A DNA stretch of 64,000 nt from NCBI RefSeq assembly GCF_004342285.1, contig NZ_SMCV01000006.1:1-64000 (forward strand), in the 5' to 3' direction. Source of the DNA: Klebsiella sp. BIGb0138. Its GTDB lineage: Bacteria; Pseudomonadota; Gammaproteobacteria; Enterobacterales; Enterobacteriaceae. The notes under the pieces were generated by a model that was given only the letters and a program-made list of their open reading frames with translations, had not been told where the DNA came from and ran no database searches. Every line of letters begins with the position of its first letter. Positions within the stretch are counted from its first letter, which is position 1. Made by a program: the position numbers and the translations under genes. This document shows positions 20,906 through 34,146 of this stretch, in pieces.

Positions 20906-21931
20906 CTACTCTTGCTGATTAACCTTACGCTCAATCGATTTGAGGCGCTTGCTGAGATCATCAATATTCATCACCAACGCTGCGGTTTTACGCCATACCT
21001 TATTCGGTTGCAGCGGGATACCTGAAGAATAGACCCCAGGCTCGGTGATAGGACGCATCACCATACCCATCCCGGTAACGGTAACTTTGTCGCAGATTTC
21101 CATATGGCCGTTGATCACGCTGGCGCCACCGATCATGCAGTAACGGCCAATTTTCAGGCTGCCTGCCATGATCACTCCGCCAGCAACGGCAGTATTGTCA
21201 CCAATCACAACGTTATGCGCAATCTGGCACTGGTTATCAATGATGACGCCATTGCCGATGACGGTATCATCCAGTGCGCCACGATCGATAGTAGTACAGG
21301 CGCCGATCTCCACGCGATCGCCAATAATGACGCGACCCAGTTGCGGGATCTTCACCCAGTTGCCACGATCGTTGGCATAACCGAAACCATCGGCACCAAT
21401 GACGGTGCTGGATTGAATCAGGCAATTCTCACCGATCTCAATCTCGTGGTAAACGGTCACGTTGGCCCACAAACGGGAGCCAGCACCAATTTTCGTCTTT
21501 TTCCCAACGAAGCACCCGGCGCCGATAACCACGTTATCACCCAGCACAACGTCGGATTCGATAACGGCATTCGGGCCAATCGCTACGTTTTTACCCAGCT
21601 TCGCCGTAGCATCAATAACCGCGCTGGGCGCGATATTCTGCGCCGGCTGCGGCGTGGTATCAAGAATTTGAGCCATGCGCGCGTAGGTCAGGTAGGGATT
21701 ACGCACTACCAGCGCGGCGCCTTGGGCAAAAGGTAAATCATCCTGCGTCATGACAACGGCAGAAGCCTGGCAAGCGGCCAGGTGCTCACGGTACTTAGGG
21801 TTGACCATGAACGTAATATGGCCTGCTTTTGCACTCTGCATGGACGCAACGCCGGTGATGACGATATCGCCATCACCGTGTAATTCTGCATCCAACTGCT
21901 GCGCAAGATCAGCCAGTCGAATTGAAGGCAT
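20906..21931 (-). CDS. lpxD: UDP-3-O-(3-hydroxymyristoyl)glucosamine N-acyltransferase
   Basis: Third step of lipid A synthesis, N-acylating the glucosamine intermediate. An N-terminal uridine-binding domain (about residues 1-100) precedes a long left-handed beta-helix of hexapeptide repeats (IAPSAVID through IGRYCMIGG), with the catalytic histidine expected in [10 protein letters not shown] (about 236-245). The C-terminal helix is present. Length 341 as in E. coli. Three bases downstream of skp. Confidence 0.98.
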   Translation of the reverse strand: MPSIRLADLAQQLDAELHGDGDIVITGVASMQSAKAGHITFMVNPKYREHLAACQASAVVMTQDDLPFAQGAALVVRNPYLTYARMAQILDTTPQPAQNIAPSAVIDATAKLGKNVAIGPNAVIESDVVLGDNVVIGAGCFVGKKTKIGAGSRLWANVTVYHEIEIGENCLIQSSTVIGADGFGYANDRGNWVKIPQLGRVIIGDRVEIGACTTIDRGALDDTVIGNGVIIDNQCQIAHNVVIGDNTAVAGGVIMAGSLKIGRYCMIGGASVINGHMEICDKVTVTGMGMVMRPITEPGVYSSGIPLQPNKVWRKTAALVMNIDDLSKRLKSIERKVNQQE

Positions 21932-21934
21932 TAC

Positions 21935-22420
21935 TTATTTAACCTGTTTCAGCACATCAGCGGTGATGTCTTTCACATCGCTGCTGTTGTATGCAACGGC
22001 ATTAGAATCAACAACCAGATCGATGCTCTGGTTGCTCGCTACGCTTTTCACAGCAGTCTGGATACGGGTAACCAGTTTGCCACGTTCTTCGTTAGAACGA
22101 CGGGCGCGATCCTGCTCAAAAGACTGAGCCTTCTGAGAGAAGGTCTGGCGCTGAGCCATAACGTCTTTTTCCAGCTTGGTACGATCGGCACCTGGTTTCA
22201 TGGACTGCAGACGCTGCATTTTGGACTGCAGATCGCCTTCCATACGCTGCAGCTCGCTAGCGCGGCCTTTAAACTCGTTTTCCAGCGTATTAGAAACGCC
22301 AGTTTTCTGGGCAACCTGTTGGAACAGGCTGTTCATGTTAACCATTGCAATTTTATCTGCCGCTTGTGCGGAAGTTACCATTGCTAAACCCAGACCTGCA
22401 GCTAATAACCACTTTTTCAC
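21935..22420 (-). CDS. skp: Periplasmic chaperone Skp
   Basis: Trimeric holdase that carries unfolded outer-membrane proteins to the BAM complex. The signal peptide ends at SAQA|ADK (about residue 20). The mature part is rich in long coiled-coil helices ([15 protein letters not shown] to [10 protein letters not shown]), as expected for its tentacles. Length 161 as in E. coli. It lies 122 bases after bamA with a perfect palindrome in the gap. Confidence 0.98.
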   Translation of the reverse strand: MKKWLLAAGLGLAMVTSAQAADKIAMVNMNSLFQQVAQKTGVSNTLENEFKGRASELQRMEGDLQSKMQRLQSMKPGADRTKLEKDVMAQRQTFSQKAQSFEQDRARRSNEERGKLVTRIQTAVKSVASNQSIDLVVDSNAVAYNSSDVKDITADVLKQVK

Positions 22421-22475
22421 AATTAACTCCTTACCATCCCATGAGTACCCAGGGGTACCGTTATTTGCGTGGCCA

Positions 22476-22497
22476 GGCGATAACCGCGGTTATCGCC
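22476..22497. repeat. Perfect 22-base palindrome between bamA and skp
   Basis: GGCGATAACCG followed directly by its reverse complement CGGTTATCGCC. In RNA it would form a strong hairpin. There is no T-run on the minus strand side towards skp, so it looks like an mRNA stabiliser or processing site, or a weak attenuator, rather than a terminator. Confidence 0.7.
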
Positions 22498-22542
22498 TAA
22501 AGTCAGCGCTATACTGCACTTACATTCCGTTGTTGCCCGCAA

Positions 22543-24990
<2,448 letters not shown>

Positions 24991-25003
24991 CTAACAAACT
25001 CTC

Positions 25004-26356
25004 TTACAACCGAGAGAAATCATTGAAAAGTGCAAGCCCCATTAACAACACCAGCAGTATTGAGCCAATGCGATAACTAAAGTCTTGAACTCGCTCGGAT
25101 ACCGGCCCGCCCTTCAGCTTTTCAATCGCCAAAAACAGCAGGTGCCCCCCGTCCAGGACGGGAAGCGGGAACAGATTGATTATTCCGAGGTTCACGCTAA
25201 TCAGCGCAAGGAACATCAGATAGTAAATCAACCCAAACTCCGCTGACATTCCAGCCCCCTGGGCGATAGAAATCGGCCCGCTGAGGTTGTTCAGTTTGAC
25301 ATCACCGGTTATCAATTTACCCAGCATCCTGACCGTTAACGACATCAGTTGCCAGGTCTTATCCGTGGCTTCAGCAATGGCGGCAAACGGCCCGTACTGA
25401 CGCACTGTCTTATACTCATCAGGCAGCGGGATGACCTTAGGCACAACCCCTGCAAACCCTTCAGCTTTGCCTTTTCCGGGTTTCGAATCTGGCGTCAGCG
25501 TAACAGACAAAGGACTACCCTGTCGCTCGATGTCCAATACCAACGCCCTACCCGGATTATCACGCACCAGATTCACAAACATCATCCACTGCGTTAACGG
25601 TTGACCATCGACTTTAACGATCCTGTCGCCCGCTTGCAAACCGGCCTTCTGCGCCGCCGAGTTTGATTGTACTTCTGCCAGTACCGTATCAATCTGCGCG
25701 CTGCGGGGCTGAATGCCCAACGATGTCACCGGATCTTGTTTATCCGGCTCGAACGCCCAGTGCCGCAGATCGAGGATTTTATCCTGACGCTGAGCTGTCC
25801 CGAAAGGGGCGACCGTAACTATTGTTTGCTCGTCGCCGATCTTCGAGACCAGCGCCATGCGCACAGCATCCCAATCAGGCGTTTCGATGCCATCTATCGC
25901 TTTAAGTTCCGTTCCTTTTGCAATTTGTGCGTGCGCGGCAATCGAATCGGGCACTATTTCGCCAACGACCGGACGCACGCCAGGGACACCGATGATGAAC
26001 ACCAGCCAGTAGGCAAAGATGGCAAAAATGAAGTTGGCGATCGGTCCGGCAGCGATGATAGCCGCGCGTTGACCGACGGTTTTGTTATTGAAAGCGTAGT
26101 GGCGCATCTCTGGCGCCACCGGCTCGACGCGCTCGTCGAGCATTTTGACGTAACCGCCGAGTGGAATCAGGGCGATGACGAATTCCGTTCCCTGTTTGTC
26201 AAAACGTCGCCATAACGCTTTGCCAAAGCCGATGGAAAAGCGTTCAACGCGAACGCCACAGCGACGAGCCACCCAGAAATGGCCAAATTCATGCACGGTG
26301 ATCAATACGCCCAGCGCAATGATAAAGGCAGCCAAATTCCAGAGAACGCTTAGCAT
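25004..26356 (-). CDS. rseP: Site-2 protease RseP (sigma-E regulator)
   Basis: Intramembrane zinc metalloprotease that cuts RseA after DegS, releasing sigma-E, and clears signal-peptide remnants. HEFGH zinc motif at about residues 22-26 in the first transmembrane segment, two PDZ domains in the periplasmic part (about 115-310), and the second catalytic motif VLDGGH near 400-405. I chose the ATG at 26356 ([10 protein letters not shown]), giving 450 residues as in E. coli; the earlier ATG at 26401 lies inside cdsA. Eleven bases after cdsA. Confidence 0.97.
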   Translation of the reverse strand: MLSVLWNLAAFIIALGVLITVHEFGHFWVARRCGVRVERFSIGFGKALWRRFDKQGTEFVIALIPLGGYVKMLDERVEPVAPEMRHYAFNNKTVGQRAAIIAAGPIANFIFAIFAYWLVFIIGVPGVRPVVGEIVPDSIAAHAQIAKGTELKAIDGIETPDWDAVRMALVSKIGDEQTIVTVAPFGTAQRQDKILDLRHWAFEPDKQDPVTSLGIQPRSAQIDTVLAEVQSNSAAQKAGLQAGDRIVKVDGQPLTQWMMFVNLVRDNPGRALVLDIERQGSPLSVTLTPDSKPGKGKAEGFAGVVPKVIPLPDEYKTVRQYGPFAAIAEATDKTWQLMSLTVRMLGKLITGDVKLNNLSGPISIAQGAGMSAEFGLIYYLMFLALISVNLGIINLFPLPVLDGGHLLFLAIEKLKGGPVSERVQDFSYRIGSILLVLLMGLALFNDFSRL

Positions 26357-26367
26357 AAAACCTTCCG

Positions 26368-27225
26368 TCAAATCGTCCTGAAGACCAACAATAGCAGACA
26401 CGCGAATACCGGTACCGCCGCCGTCAGGCTATCGATACGATCCAGTATTCCACCGTGTCCGGGAATCAGATGACCGCTATCCTTAATGCCGGCCTCTCGC
26501 TTAAACATACTCTCAGTCAGATCGCCAAGCACCGACGCCAGAGCAGCGACGACGGAACAAATCAGCAAGACCGTCGGGGTGACGTCCAGATCCGCCCACA
26601 GACCGTAGGCCCAGGAGATAACCGCAGCCGTCAGCAGGCCCCCGAAGAAACCCTGCCAGGTTTTACCCGGAGAAACTTTCGGCGCCAGCTTATGCTTGCC
26701 AAACAGCTTGCCGAACATATAGGCGCCAGAATCCGCGCCCCAGACCAGAATCATCACGTACAGTAGCCACACGGCGCCGCTGTAATGGTTATCCGCATAA
26801 TGCCAGGCGCGCAGCGACAGCATGCCCCAGAAGAACGGGACGATGGTCAGAATGCCAAAAATCAGACGCAGCGTTTTCGAGTTCCGCCAGAAAGCGGCGG
26901 AGGCCGGGTAAGACAGCACCAGCAGCAGCGCCGCAATCCACCAGACAAACGAGGCCCATAGCGAACCCTCAACCAGCGGCTGATGGGCGTCATAATGATA
27001 TTCAGGCATCAGGAACAGCATCAACGCCAGCAGCAGACCGCAAAGCACGGCCAGCCAGACGCGTTGTGTGGTTGAAGTGAAACCGCTTAATTGCCCCCAC
27101 TCCCACGCAGCGAGCATGCAAACGACCAGGGTGACGATAGCAAAACCCGCAGGCGGCAACAAAAAAAGCGCCGCAATGACCACGGGGATTAAAACGAAAG
27201 CCGATATCAGGCGATACTTCAGCAA
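26368..27225 (-). CDS. cdsA: Phosphatidate cytidylyltransferase
   Basis: Inner-membrane enzyme that makes CDP-diacylglycerol, the precursor of all major phospholipids. About eight hydrophobic segments are visible. The family signature [20 protein letters not shown] falls at about residues 220-240. Length 285 as in E. coli. Twelve bases after uppS, eleven before rseP. Confidence 0.98.
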   Translation of the reverse strand: MLKYRLISAFVLIPVVIAALFLLPPAGFAIVTLVVCMLAAWEWGQLSGFTSTTQRVWLAVLCGLLLALMLFLMPEYHYDAHQPLVEGSLWASFVWWIAALLLVLSYPASAAFWRNSKTLRLIFGILTIVPFFWGMLSLRAWHYADNHYSGAVWLLYVMILVWGADSGAYMFGKLFGKHKLAPKVSPGKTWQGFFGGLLTAAVISWAYGLWADLDVTPTVLLICSVVAALASVLGDLTESMFKREAGIKDSGHLIPGHGGILDRIDSLTAAVPVFACLLLLVFRTI

Positions 27226-27237
27226 AAGCGACCCCCA

Positions 27238-27996
27238 TCAGGCATGATTGCCACCCGGCTCAGTGCCGCCAAAACGACGCTCTCGATTAACAAAGGCATG
27301 GAGTGCACCTTCAAAGTCCTGTTCAGCAAAATCGGGCCAAAGAACATCGGTAAAGTAAAGTTCGGCATAGGCAATTTGCCAAATCAAAAAATTACTGATG
27401 CGATGCTCTCCCCCGGTCCTAATAACTAAATCTACAGGTGCCAGTTCATGCATGCAGACCTGCTGACTCAGCATGTCTTCCGTGATCTGTGCGGGCTGAA
27501 GTAACCCGTTCTGTACCTGTTCGGCCAGATTGCGGACACCTTGAATAATATCCCAGCGCCCACCGTAGTTCGCTGCAATATTCAGCGTCAAGCCAGTGTT
27601 GTTCTCAGTTAACGCTTCCGCTTTGCGGATCCGTTCCTGCAGACGGGCATTAAAACGCGTGGTCTCGCCGATGATCCGCAGGCGGACGTTATGCCGATGC
27701 AGACTTTTCACTTCGCTATCCAGCGCCCAGACAAACAGCTCCATCAGGGCGCTGACTTCCTGCGCCGGACGGTTCCAGTTTTCACTGCTGAATGCGTAGA
27801 GCGTCAGCGCTTCAATACCATTGTTCGCCGCGAAGGAAACTGCGCGACGAACTGATTTCGCCCCGGCTTTATGGCCGAATGCGCGAATTTTTCCTTGCTG
27901 TTTCGCCCAACGACCGTTGCCATCCATAATGATGGCGACATGGCGACAGCCATGCGCAGGCGACACTTCGCTGACAGTTTGATTAGCAGACAACAT
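27238..27996 (-). CDS. uppS: Undecaprenyl diphosphate synthase
   Basis: Cis-prenyltransferase that adds eight isopentenyl units to farnesyl diphosphate, making the lipid carrier for peptidoglycan and O-antigen. The catalytic aspartate is in IMDGNGRWAK (about residues 24-33), and RTGGEHRISNF near 194-204 is the conserved second motif. The ATG at 27996 gives 252 residues (E. coli 253). An in-frame ATG at 28014 would add six residues (MDLKRV); neither has a strong ribosome site. A terminator-like hairpin lies between dxr and this gene. Confidence 0.94.
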   Translation of the reverse strand: MLSANQTVSEVSPAHGCRHVAIIMDGNGRWAKQQGKIRAFGHKAGAKSVRRAVSFAANNGIEALTLYAFSSENWNRPAQEVSALMELFVWALDSEVKSLHRHNVRLRIIGETTRFNARLQERIRKAEALTENNTGLTLNIAANYGGRWDIIQGVRNLAEQVQNGLLQPAQITEDMLSQQVCMHELAPVDLVIRTGGEHRISNFLIWQIAYAELYFTDVLWPDFAEQDFEGALHAFVNRERRFGGTEPGGNHA

Positions 27997-28126
27997 AACG
28001 CGTTTTAAGTCCATAATAAGGATTAGCCAAGCCACTAAACGCGAGCAACCGGTCAGCGCTGTATACGCATTTTTATCCCGTGCCGAAGCTACGGCTAATC
28101 GCAGAGAACAACCAAAAGCTTTACGC

Positions 28127-28150
28127 AAAAAAGCCGTGTTTCGCCACGGC
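28127..28150 (-). terminator. Terminator-like hairpin between dxr and uppS
   Basis: Minus strand: stem GCCGTG / CACGGC with a six-base loop followed by six Ts. It lies 96 bases past the dxr stop and 131 bases before uppS, so at least part of the dxr transcript should stop before the uppS-cdsA-rseP-bamA genes. Confidence 0.75.
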
Positions 28151-28245
28151 CACCGCAATCTTTGACAACAAAATGCAACGATTGGGTGGCGCAGACTATA
28201 TCACTGAAGCCCAGCGCCCACAAATATCACAGCGTGTCGCGAGGT

Positions 28246-29448
28246 TCAGCCGCGCGTTGTCAGATGTTTTATCTGCTTCAGTGCGGCAGCCCTGGCGTGC
28301 GCGTCGATAATCAGCACTTCATCAATGCTTTGCGGTTCATCCACTGCCAGCTGTTCCAGCACCGCGAGGTTAACCGCCGCAATGTCGGTAAAGCGAATTT
28401 CCTCAGCCAGAAAGGCGGCGACTGAAATTTCATTGGCCGCATTCAGCGCCGTTGTCGCCGCCTGTCCCCGATCAAAGGCATCCATCGCCAGCTTCAGACA
28501 CGGATAACGTGCGTAATCCGGCGCAGAGAAGCTCAGCTGACTCAGTTGGCAGAAATCTAACGCTTCCACTCCGGAGTGCAGACGGTCTGGCCACCCCATC
28601 GTATGGGCGATCGGCGTGCGCATATCCGGTGCGCCAAGCTGCGCAATGACGCTGCCATCAAGGTAGCGCACCATAGAATGAATAACGGACTGCGGATGGA
28701 TCAGCACTTCCATCTGTTGGGCCGAGGCGTTGAACAGCCAGCGGGCTTCGATATATTCCAGCCCCTTATTCATCATCGTGGCGGAATCGACAGAGATTTT
28801 GCGTCCCATTGACCAGTTGGGGTGACGGCAGGCCTGATCCGGCGTCATTGCCGCCAGTTCCGCCAGTGCCGTTTCCCGGAAGGGACCACCGGAACCGGTC
28901 AGCAGAATCGACGAAACGCCGTTCTGCGTCAGGTCAGCGTATCCGAGATGATGTTGAATATTTACCGGCAAACTCTGAAAAATGGCGTTATGTTCACTGT
29001 CGACGGGCAGCAGGCGCGCGCCGGACTGCTGCACGGCATCCATAAACAGGCGCCCGCAGGTCACCAGCGACTCTTTGTTCGCCAGCAGCACCGTTTTGCC
29101 GGCGCGAATGGCGGCCAGCGTCGGCACCAGCCCGGCAGCGCCGACGATGGCCGCCATCACCTGATCGACATCGTCCAGCGCCGCGACATCGGCGGCAGCC
29201 TGCTGGCCGCTTAGTACTTCGGTGCGGCTACCGTGTTCGCGTAACCGGATACGCAACCCATCTGCGCTTTGCACATCGTCCATAACCGCATAGCGGGGAG
29301 AGAATTCCAGACATTGTTCAACCATACGGTCGACATTTTTCCCCGCGACCAGCGCGGCGACGGAAAAGCGATCGGGGTTATGGCGCACCACATCCAGCGT
29401 GCTGCAGCCAATTGAACCGGTCGAACCGAGAACGGTTAATTGCTTCAT
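28246..29448 (-). CDS. dxr: 1-deoxy-D-xylulose 5-phosphate reductoisomerase
   Basis: Second enzyme of the MEP isoprenoid pathway, making MEP from DXP with NADPH; target of fosmidomycin. The N-terminal nucleotide-binding motif [10 protein letters not shown] is at residues 8-17, and substrate/metal residues lie in the region around [10 protein letters not shown] (about 150-159). I chose the ATG at 29448 (MKQLTVLG): 400 residues versus 398 in E. coli. It feeds isopentenyl precursors to UppS, encoded just downstream. Confidence 0.97.
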   Translation of the reverse strand: MKQLTVLGSTGSIGCSTLDVVRHNPDRFSVAALVAGKNVDRMVEQCLEFSPRYAVMDDVQSADGLRIRLREHGSRTEVLSGQQAAADVAALDDVDQVMAAIVGAAGLVPTLAAIRAGKTVLLANKESLVTCGRLFMDAVQQSGARLLPVDSEHNAIFQSLPVNIQHHLGYADLTQNGVSSILLTGSGGPFRETALAELAAMTPDQACRHPNWSMGRKISVDSATMMNKGLEYIEARWLFNASAQQMEVLIHPQSVIHSMVRYLDGSVIAQLGAPDMRTPIAHTMGWPDRLHSGVEALDFCQLSQLSFSAPDYARYPCLKLAMDAFDRGQAATTALNAANEISVAAFLAEEIRFTDIAAVNLAVLEQLAVDEPQSIDEVLIIDAHARAAALKQIKHLTTRG

Positions 29449-29527
29449 GAGATGTCCAGAAGAATTGAGACAGGATAAAAAGAAAAACGCCGCCAGCAAG
29501 CCCTTGCACCACAATCACCCGGGAGCA

Positions 29528-29579
29528 GGTCGGCGCTCTATCACCTTCGGCAAGCGTGCCAGAGGCTACAGGGCCGACC
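29528..29579. other. Nested stem-loop in the enlarged frr-dxr gap
   Basis: Outer stem GGTCGGC (29528-29534) with GCCGACC (29573-29579); middle CTCT (29536-29539) with AGAG (29561-29564); inner GGCA (29549-29552) with TGCC (29557-29560). No T-run follows on either strand. The frr-dxr gap is 241 bases; my recollection of E. coli K-12 is under 100. Function unknown. Confidence 0.5.
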
Positions 29580-29689
29580 GTTTTAACACAATCCCAGCAA
29601 TTGAGCGTTCGGTCTTCTGTACGGCGTTTCAGACTTTACGCCCGCCCTGCCCTTCACTAGCAACGGGAGGCGAACGTATCAGCAGAGAA

Positions 29690-30247
29690 TCAGAACTGCA
29701 TCAGTTCAGCTTCTTTATCTGCCAGCGCCGCATCAACTTTCTTAATGGCGGCGTCAGTCATTTTCTGCACGTCGTCCTGAGAACGGCGATCGTCATCTTC
29801 GCTGATCTCTTTGTCTTTCAGCAGCGCTTTCACTTTGTCGTTGGCATCACGACGAACGTTACGTACTGACACGCGAGCCTGCTCGGCTTCGGCGCGCACG
29901 ATCTTGGTCAGATCTTTACGACGCTCTTCGGTCAGCGGAGGCAGCGGAACGCGGATGTCGGTACCCGCAGAGCTTGGGTTCAGACCGAGGTCAGAAGCCA
30001 TGATCGCTTTCTCAACCGCCGGGCTCATGGAGCGATCGAACACGTTGATTTTCAGAGTACGGGAGTCTTCTACCGTTACGCTTGCCAGCTGACGCAGCGG
30101 CGTCGGCGTGCCGTAGTATTCCACGACAATGCCATCCAGCAGGCTGGGAGAAGCACGACCCGTGCGTATTTTGCTGATTTGGGTTTTGAACGCTTCGACG
30201 CATTTTTCCATGCGTACTTCAGCATCTTTTCTGATATCGCTAATCAC
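29690..30247 (-). CDS. frr: Ribosome recycling factor
   Basis: With EF-G, splits post-termination ribosomes. Three-helix bundle plus hinge domain; conserved segments include [15 protein letters not shown] (about residues 26-40) and the C-terminal helix rich in Lys, Asp and Glu. Length 185 as in E. coli. It follows pyrH by 150 bases. Confidence 0.98.
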   Translation of the reverse strand: MISDIRKDAEVRMEKCVEAFKTQISKIRTGRASPSLLDGIVVEYYGTPTPLRQLASVTVEDSRTLKINVFDRSMSPAVEKAIMASDLGLNPSSAGTDIRVPLPPLTEERRKDLTKIVRAEAEQARVSVRNVRRDANDKVKALLKDKEISEDDDRRSQDDVQKMTDAAIKKVDAALADKEAELMQF

Positions 30248-30397
30248 GTTACGAATCCTTGAAAACTTGTCTCAGACAGACCAGACGGTCGCTCACCGTA
30301 AAAGTGAGCTAAGTATAGTCAGATTTAATGCAAATCACCGGGCAATCGGCCCGCGAAAGTAAGGCGGAATATTACCCGGATTTGGCGCTGACGGGAA

Positions 30398-31123
30398 TTA
30401 TTCCGTAATTAATGTGCCTTCTTTTTCGCCCATCACCACGCGACGCAGCGCGCCGGGTTTGTTCATGTTGAAGACGCGAATCGGCAATTTATGGTCACGC
30501 GCCAGGGTAAAGGCGGCCAAATCCATAACTTTCAGTTCTTTATCAAGAACTTCGCTGTAGCTCAGCTGATCGTACATGGTGGCAGACGGGTCTTTGGCCG
30601 GGTCGGCGGTAAATACGCCATCAACTTTGGTGGCCTTCAGCACGACATCCGCTTCAATTTCAATCCCGCGCAGGCAGGCTGCGGAGTCGGTGGTGAAGAA
30701 GGGATTACCGGTGCCCGCGGAAAGAATCACCACGCGGTTGTTACGCAGCAGGCTGATCGCTTCCGCCCAGCTGTAGTTATCGCACACGCCGTTCAGCGGA
30801 ATGGCCGACATCAGGCGAGCGTTCACATAGGCGCGATGGAGAGAGTCACGCATTGCAAGGCCGTTCATCACCGTTGCCAGCATGCCCATGTGGTCGCCCA
30901 CAACGCGGTTCATACCCGCTTTCGCCAGCCCAGCACCACGGAACAGGTTACCGCCACCAATCACTACGCCAACCTGAATACCCAGTTCAACCAGTTCTTT
31001 GATTTCCTGAGCCATACGGTCAAGTATGCTTGCATCAATACCGAAGCCTTCCGAACCCTGCAGAGCTTCGCCACTTAACTTAAGCAGAATACGTTTGTAG
31101 ACGGGTTTTGCATTGGTAGCCAT
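30398..31123 (-). CDS. pyrH: UMP kinase
   Basis: Hexameric bacterial UMP kinase of the amino-acid-kinase fold, phosphorylating UMP to UDP; activated by GTP and inhibited by UTP. The N-terminal KLSGEALQG (about residues 14-22) and GGGNLFRG (about 56-63) form the phosphate- and UMP-binding loops. Length 241 as in E. coli. Separate from rpsB-tsf because a terminator follows tsf. Confidence 0.98.
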   Translation of the reverse strand: MATNAKPVYKRILLKLSGEALQGSEGFGIDASILDRMAQEIKELVELGIQVGVVIGGGNLFRGAGLAKAGMNRVVGDHMGMLATVMNGLAMRDSLHRAYVNARLMSAIPLNGVCDNYSWAEAISLLRNNRVVILSAGTGNPFFTTDSAACLRGIEIEADVVLKATKVDGVFTADPAKDPSATMYDQLSYSEVLDKELKVMDLAAFTLARDHKLPIRVFNMNKPGALRRVVMGEKEGTLITE

Positions 31124-31233
31124 GTTTCTTTCCTGAGACTGTCAACGAGTGAGATGAATGAATACTGGCGACATTGTATGTCGCTTTTCAGCGCCGCCAC
31201 TATAAGCAGTTGGCTGAATTTACAAAATGGGCA

Positions 31234-31260
31234 CAAAAAGAAGCCGCCCTCAGGCGGCTC
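31234..31260 (-). terminator. Terminator after tsf
   Basis: Minus strand: stem GCCGCC / GGCGGC with a four-base loop (31258-31243), followed by TTCTTTTT. It lies ten bases past the tsf stop. Confidence 0.85.
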
Positions 31261-31270
31261 CTTTTAAAAA

Positions 31271-32122
31271 TTAAGACTGCTTGGACATCGCAGCAACTTC
31301 GGCTGCAAAGTCAGTCTCAACTTTCTCGATGCCTTCGCCCACTTCAAAGCGAATGAAGCCAGTCACGTCGGCGTTGTGCTCTTTCAGCAGCTGAGCAACA
31401 GATTTGCTCGGGTCCATAACGAAAGGCTGACCAGTCAGAGAAACTTCGCCGGTGAATTTCTTCATGCGGCCTTCAACCATTTTCTCTGCGATTTCTTTCG
31501 GCTTACCGGACTGCATCGCGATGTCCAGCTGAACCTGGTACTCTTTCTCTACGACTTCAGCAGAAACGTCTTCCGGCTTAACGAATTCCGGCTTGCTTGC
31601 AGCGATGTGCATTGCCAGCTGTTTAACCAGTTCCTGATCCGCGCCTTTAGCCGCAACCAGAACGCCGATACGTGCGCCGTGCTGGTAAGAACCCAGAACT
31701 TCGCCTTCCAGGGCAGCAACGCGACGGATGTTGATGTTCTCACCGATTTTCGCAACCAGCGCAACACGCTCTTCTTCGAACTGTGCCTTCAGCACCTCAA
31801 CATCGGTGATTTTGCCAGCAACCGCTGCGTCCAGAACTTTGTTAGCAAATGCCTGGAAACCGCCGTCTTTCGCGACGAAGTCAGTCTGGCAGTTAACTTC
31901 CAGAATGATGCCGTAGGTGCCGTCGATTTTGGTGATGATCACGCCGTCAGCAGCAACGTTGCCTGCTTTTTTCGCCGCTTTGATCGCGCCGGATTTACGC
32001 ATGTTTTCGATTGCCAGCTCGATGTCGCCGTTCGCTTCAGTCAGCGCTTTTTTGCAATCCATCATGCCTGCGCCAGTACGTTCGCGCAGCTCTTTTACCA
32101 GGGATGCGGTAATTTCAGCCAT
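31271..32122 (-). CDS. tsf: Elongation factor Ts
   Basis: Guanine-nucleotide exchange factor that recycles EF-Tu. The N-terminal domain motif [13 protein letters not shown] (about residues 15-27) and the TDFVAKD segment (about 80-86), which contacts EF-Tu, are conserved. Length 283 as in E. coli. Second gene of the rpsB-tsf operon. Confidence 0.98.
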   Translation of the reverse strand: MAEITASLVKELRERTGAGMMDCKKALTEANGDIELAIENMRKSGAIKAAKKAGNVAADGVIITKIDGTYGIILEVNCQTDFVAKDGGFQAFANKVLDAAVAGKITDVEVLKAQFEEERVALVAKIGENINIRRVAALEGEVLGSYQHGARIGVLVAAKGADQELVKQLAMHIAASKPEFVKPEDVSAEVVEKEYQVQLDIAMQSGKPKEIAEKMVEGRMKKFTGEVSLTGQPFVMDPSKSVAQLLKEHNADVTGFIRFEVGEGIEKVETDFAAEVAAMSKQS

Positions 32123-32182
32123 TCTTTAATCCTCGGGAGAGATGACCTGCCCGGTTCAAAGAACCAAACAGGTTTAAAAGTG

Positions 32183-32206
32183 AAAAAGGGGCCAAATATA
32201 GGCCCC
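32183..32206 (-). terminator. Attenuator between rpsB and tsf
   Basis: Minus strand: stem GGGGCC / GGCCCC with a seven-base loop (32206-32188), followed by TTTTT. Placed between the two genes of the operon, it probably lowers tsf relative to rpsB rather than fully stopping transcription. Confidence 0.75.
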
Positions 32207-32242
32207 TATTTATACACGGTACTAAATAAGGGCTAGACCTTA

Positions 32243-33134
<892 letters not shown>

Positions 33135-33140
33135 GCGCGC

Positions 33141-33170
33141 TTTATACCACAAAACAGGATCAGAAACCAA
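33141..33170 (-). promoter_or_regulatory. rpsB promoter
   Basis: Minus strand: -10 TATAAA at 33146-33141, followed by the GC-rich discriminator GCGCGCC typical of stringently controlled ribosomal promoters; -35 TTGGTT at 33170-33165, spacer 18. Confidence 0.7.
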
Positions 33171-33292
33171 CTCTTGTTGACGCTGAGTGCGCTTAATGAT
33201 TCTCAATTTGGCAGCAGGTCACCCGGACTGTTAACATTGACAGGACTGACTCTTATTATTGTCGAAAAAATCGACACAGCTGGACACATTCC

Positions 33293-34087
33293 ATGGCTAT
33301 ATCTATCAAAACATCTGAAGACATCGAAAAAATGCGCGTTGCCGGCCGCCTGGCCGCCGAAGTGCTGGAAATGATCGAACCCTACGTTAAACCGGGCGTC
33401 AGCACCGGCGAACTGGACCGTATCTGCAACGACTATATCGTTAACGAGCAGAAAGCGGTCTCCGCCTGCCTCGGTTACCACGGTTTTCCAAAATCCGTGT
33501 GCATCTCTATTAATGAAGTCGTCTGTCACGGTATCCCTGACGATGAAAAACTGCTGAAAGACGGCGACATCGTCAACATTGATGTTACGGTCATTAAAGA
33601 TGATTTCCACGGCGATACCTCGAAGATGTTTATCGTCGGCAAACCGACGATCCTCGGCGAGCGTCTGTGCCGCATCACGCAGGAAAGCCTGTATCTGGCC
33701 CTGAAGATGGTTAAGCCGGGTATCAACCTACGCGCGATCGGCGCGGCGATTCAGAAATTCGTGGAAGCGGAAGGTTTCTCCGTCGTGCGTGAATACTGCG
33801 GCCACGGCATCGGCCGCGGCTTCCATGAAGAGCCGCAGGTGCTGCACTACGACTCCCCGGAAACCAACGTGGTGCTCAAGCCGGGCATGACCTTCACCAT
33901 CGAGCCGATGGTCAATGCGGGCAGGAAAGAGATCCGCAGCATGAAAGACGGCTGGACGGTGAAAACCAAAGACCGGAGCTTGTCTGCGCAGTACGAGCAT
34001 ACTATTGTGGTGACAGATAACGGCTGCGAAATTCTGACGCTACGCAAGGATGACACCATCCCGGCGATAATCTCGCACGAAGCATAA
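33293..34087 (+). CDS. map: Methionine aminopeptidase type I
   Basis: Essential metal enzyme that removes the initiator methionine from new proteins. Pita-bread fold; metal ligands are visible in [14 protein letters not shown] (two aspartates, about residues 95-108), [10 protein letters not shown] (histidine near 171), TIEPM (glutamate near 204) and QYEHTIVV (glutamate near 235). Length 264 as in E. coli. Divergent from rpsB, with a terminator following. Confidence 0.98.
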   Translation: MAISIKTSEDIEKMRVAGRLAAEVLEMIEPYVKPGVSTGELDRICNDYIVNEQKAVSACLGYHGFPKSVCISINEVVCHGIPDDEKLLKDGDIVNIDVTVIKDDFHGDTSKMFIVGKPTILGERLCRITQESLYLALKMVKPGINLRAIGAAIQKFVEAEGFSVVREYCGHGIGRGFHEEPQVLHYDSPETNVVLKPGMTFTIEPMVNAGRKEIRSMKDGWTVKTKDRSLSAQYEHTIVVTDNGCEILTLRKDDTIPAIISHEA

Positions 34088-34090
34088 CGA

Positions 34091-34115
34091 AAAGCCGGCG
34101 CCCGCCGGCTTTTTT
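34091..34115 (+). terminator. Terminator after map
   Basis: Stem AAAGCCGGCG / CGCCGGCTTT with a two-base gap, followed by a T-run. The glnD start lies about 30 bases beyond. Confidence 0.85.
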
Positions 34116-34146
34116 ATGGGTGATAGTTTTTTCTTATGGTGACGCG

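Noticed and set aside
29528-29579. Possible tRNA or tRNA-like gene in the frr-dxr gap
   Set aside because: Too short, and lacks the T-loop GTTCRA box and an anticodon arm; the stems do not form a cloverleaf.
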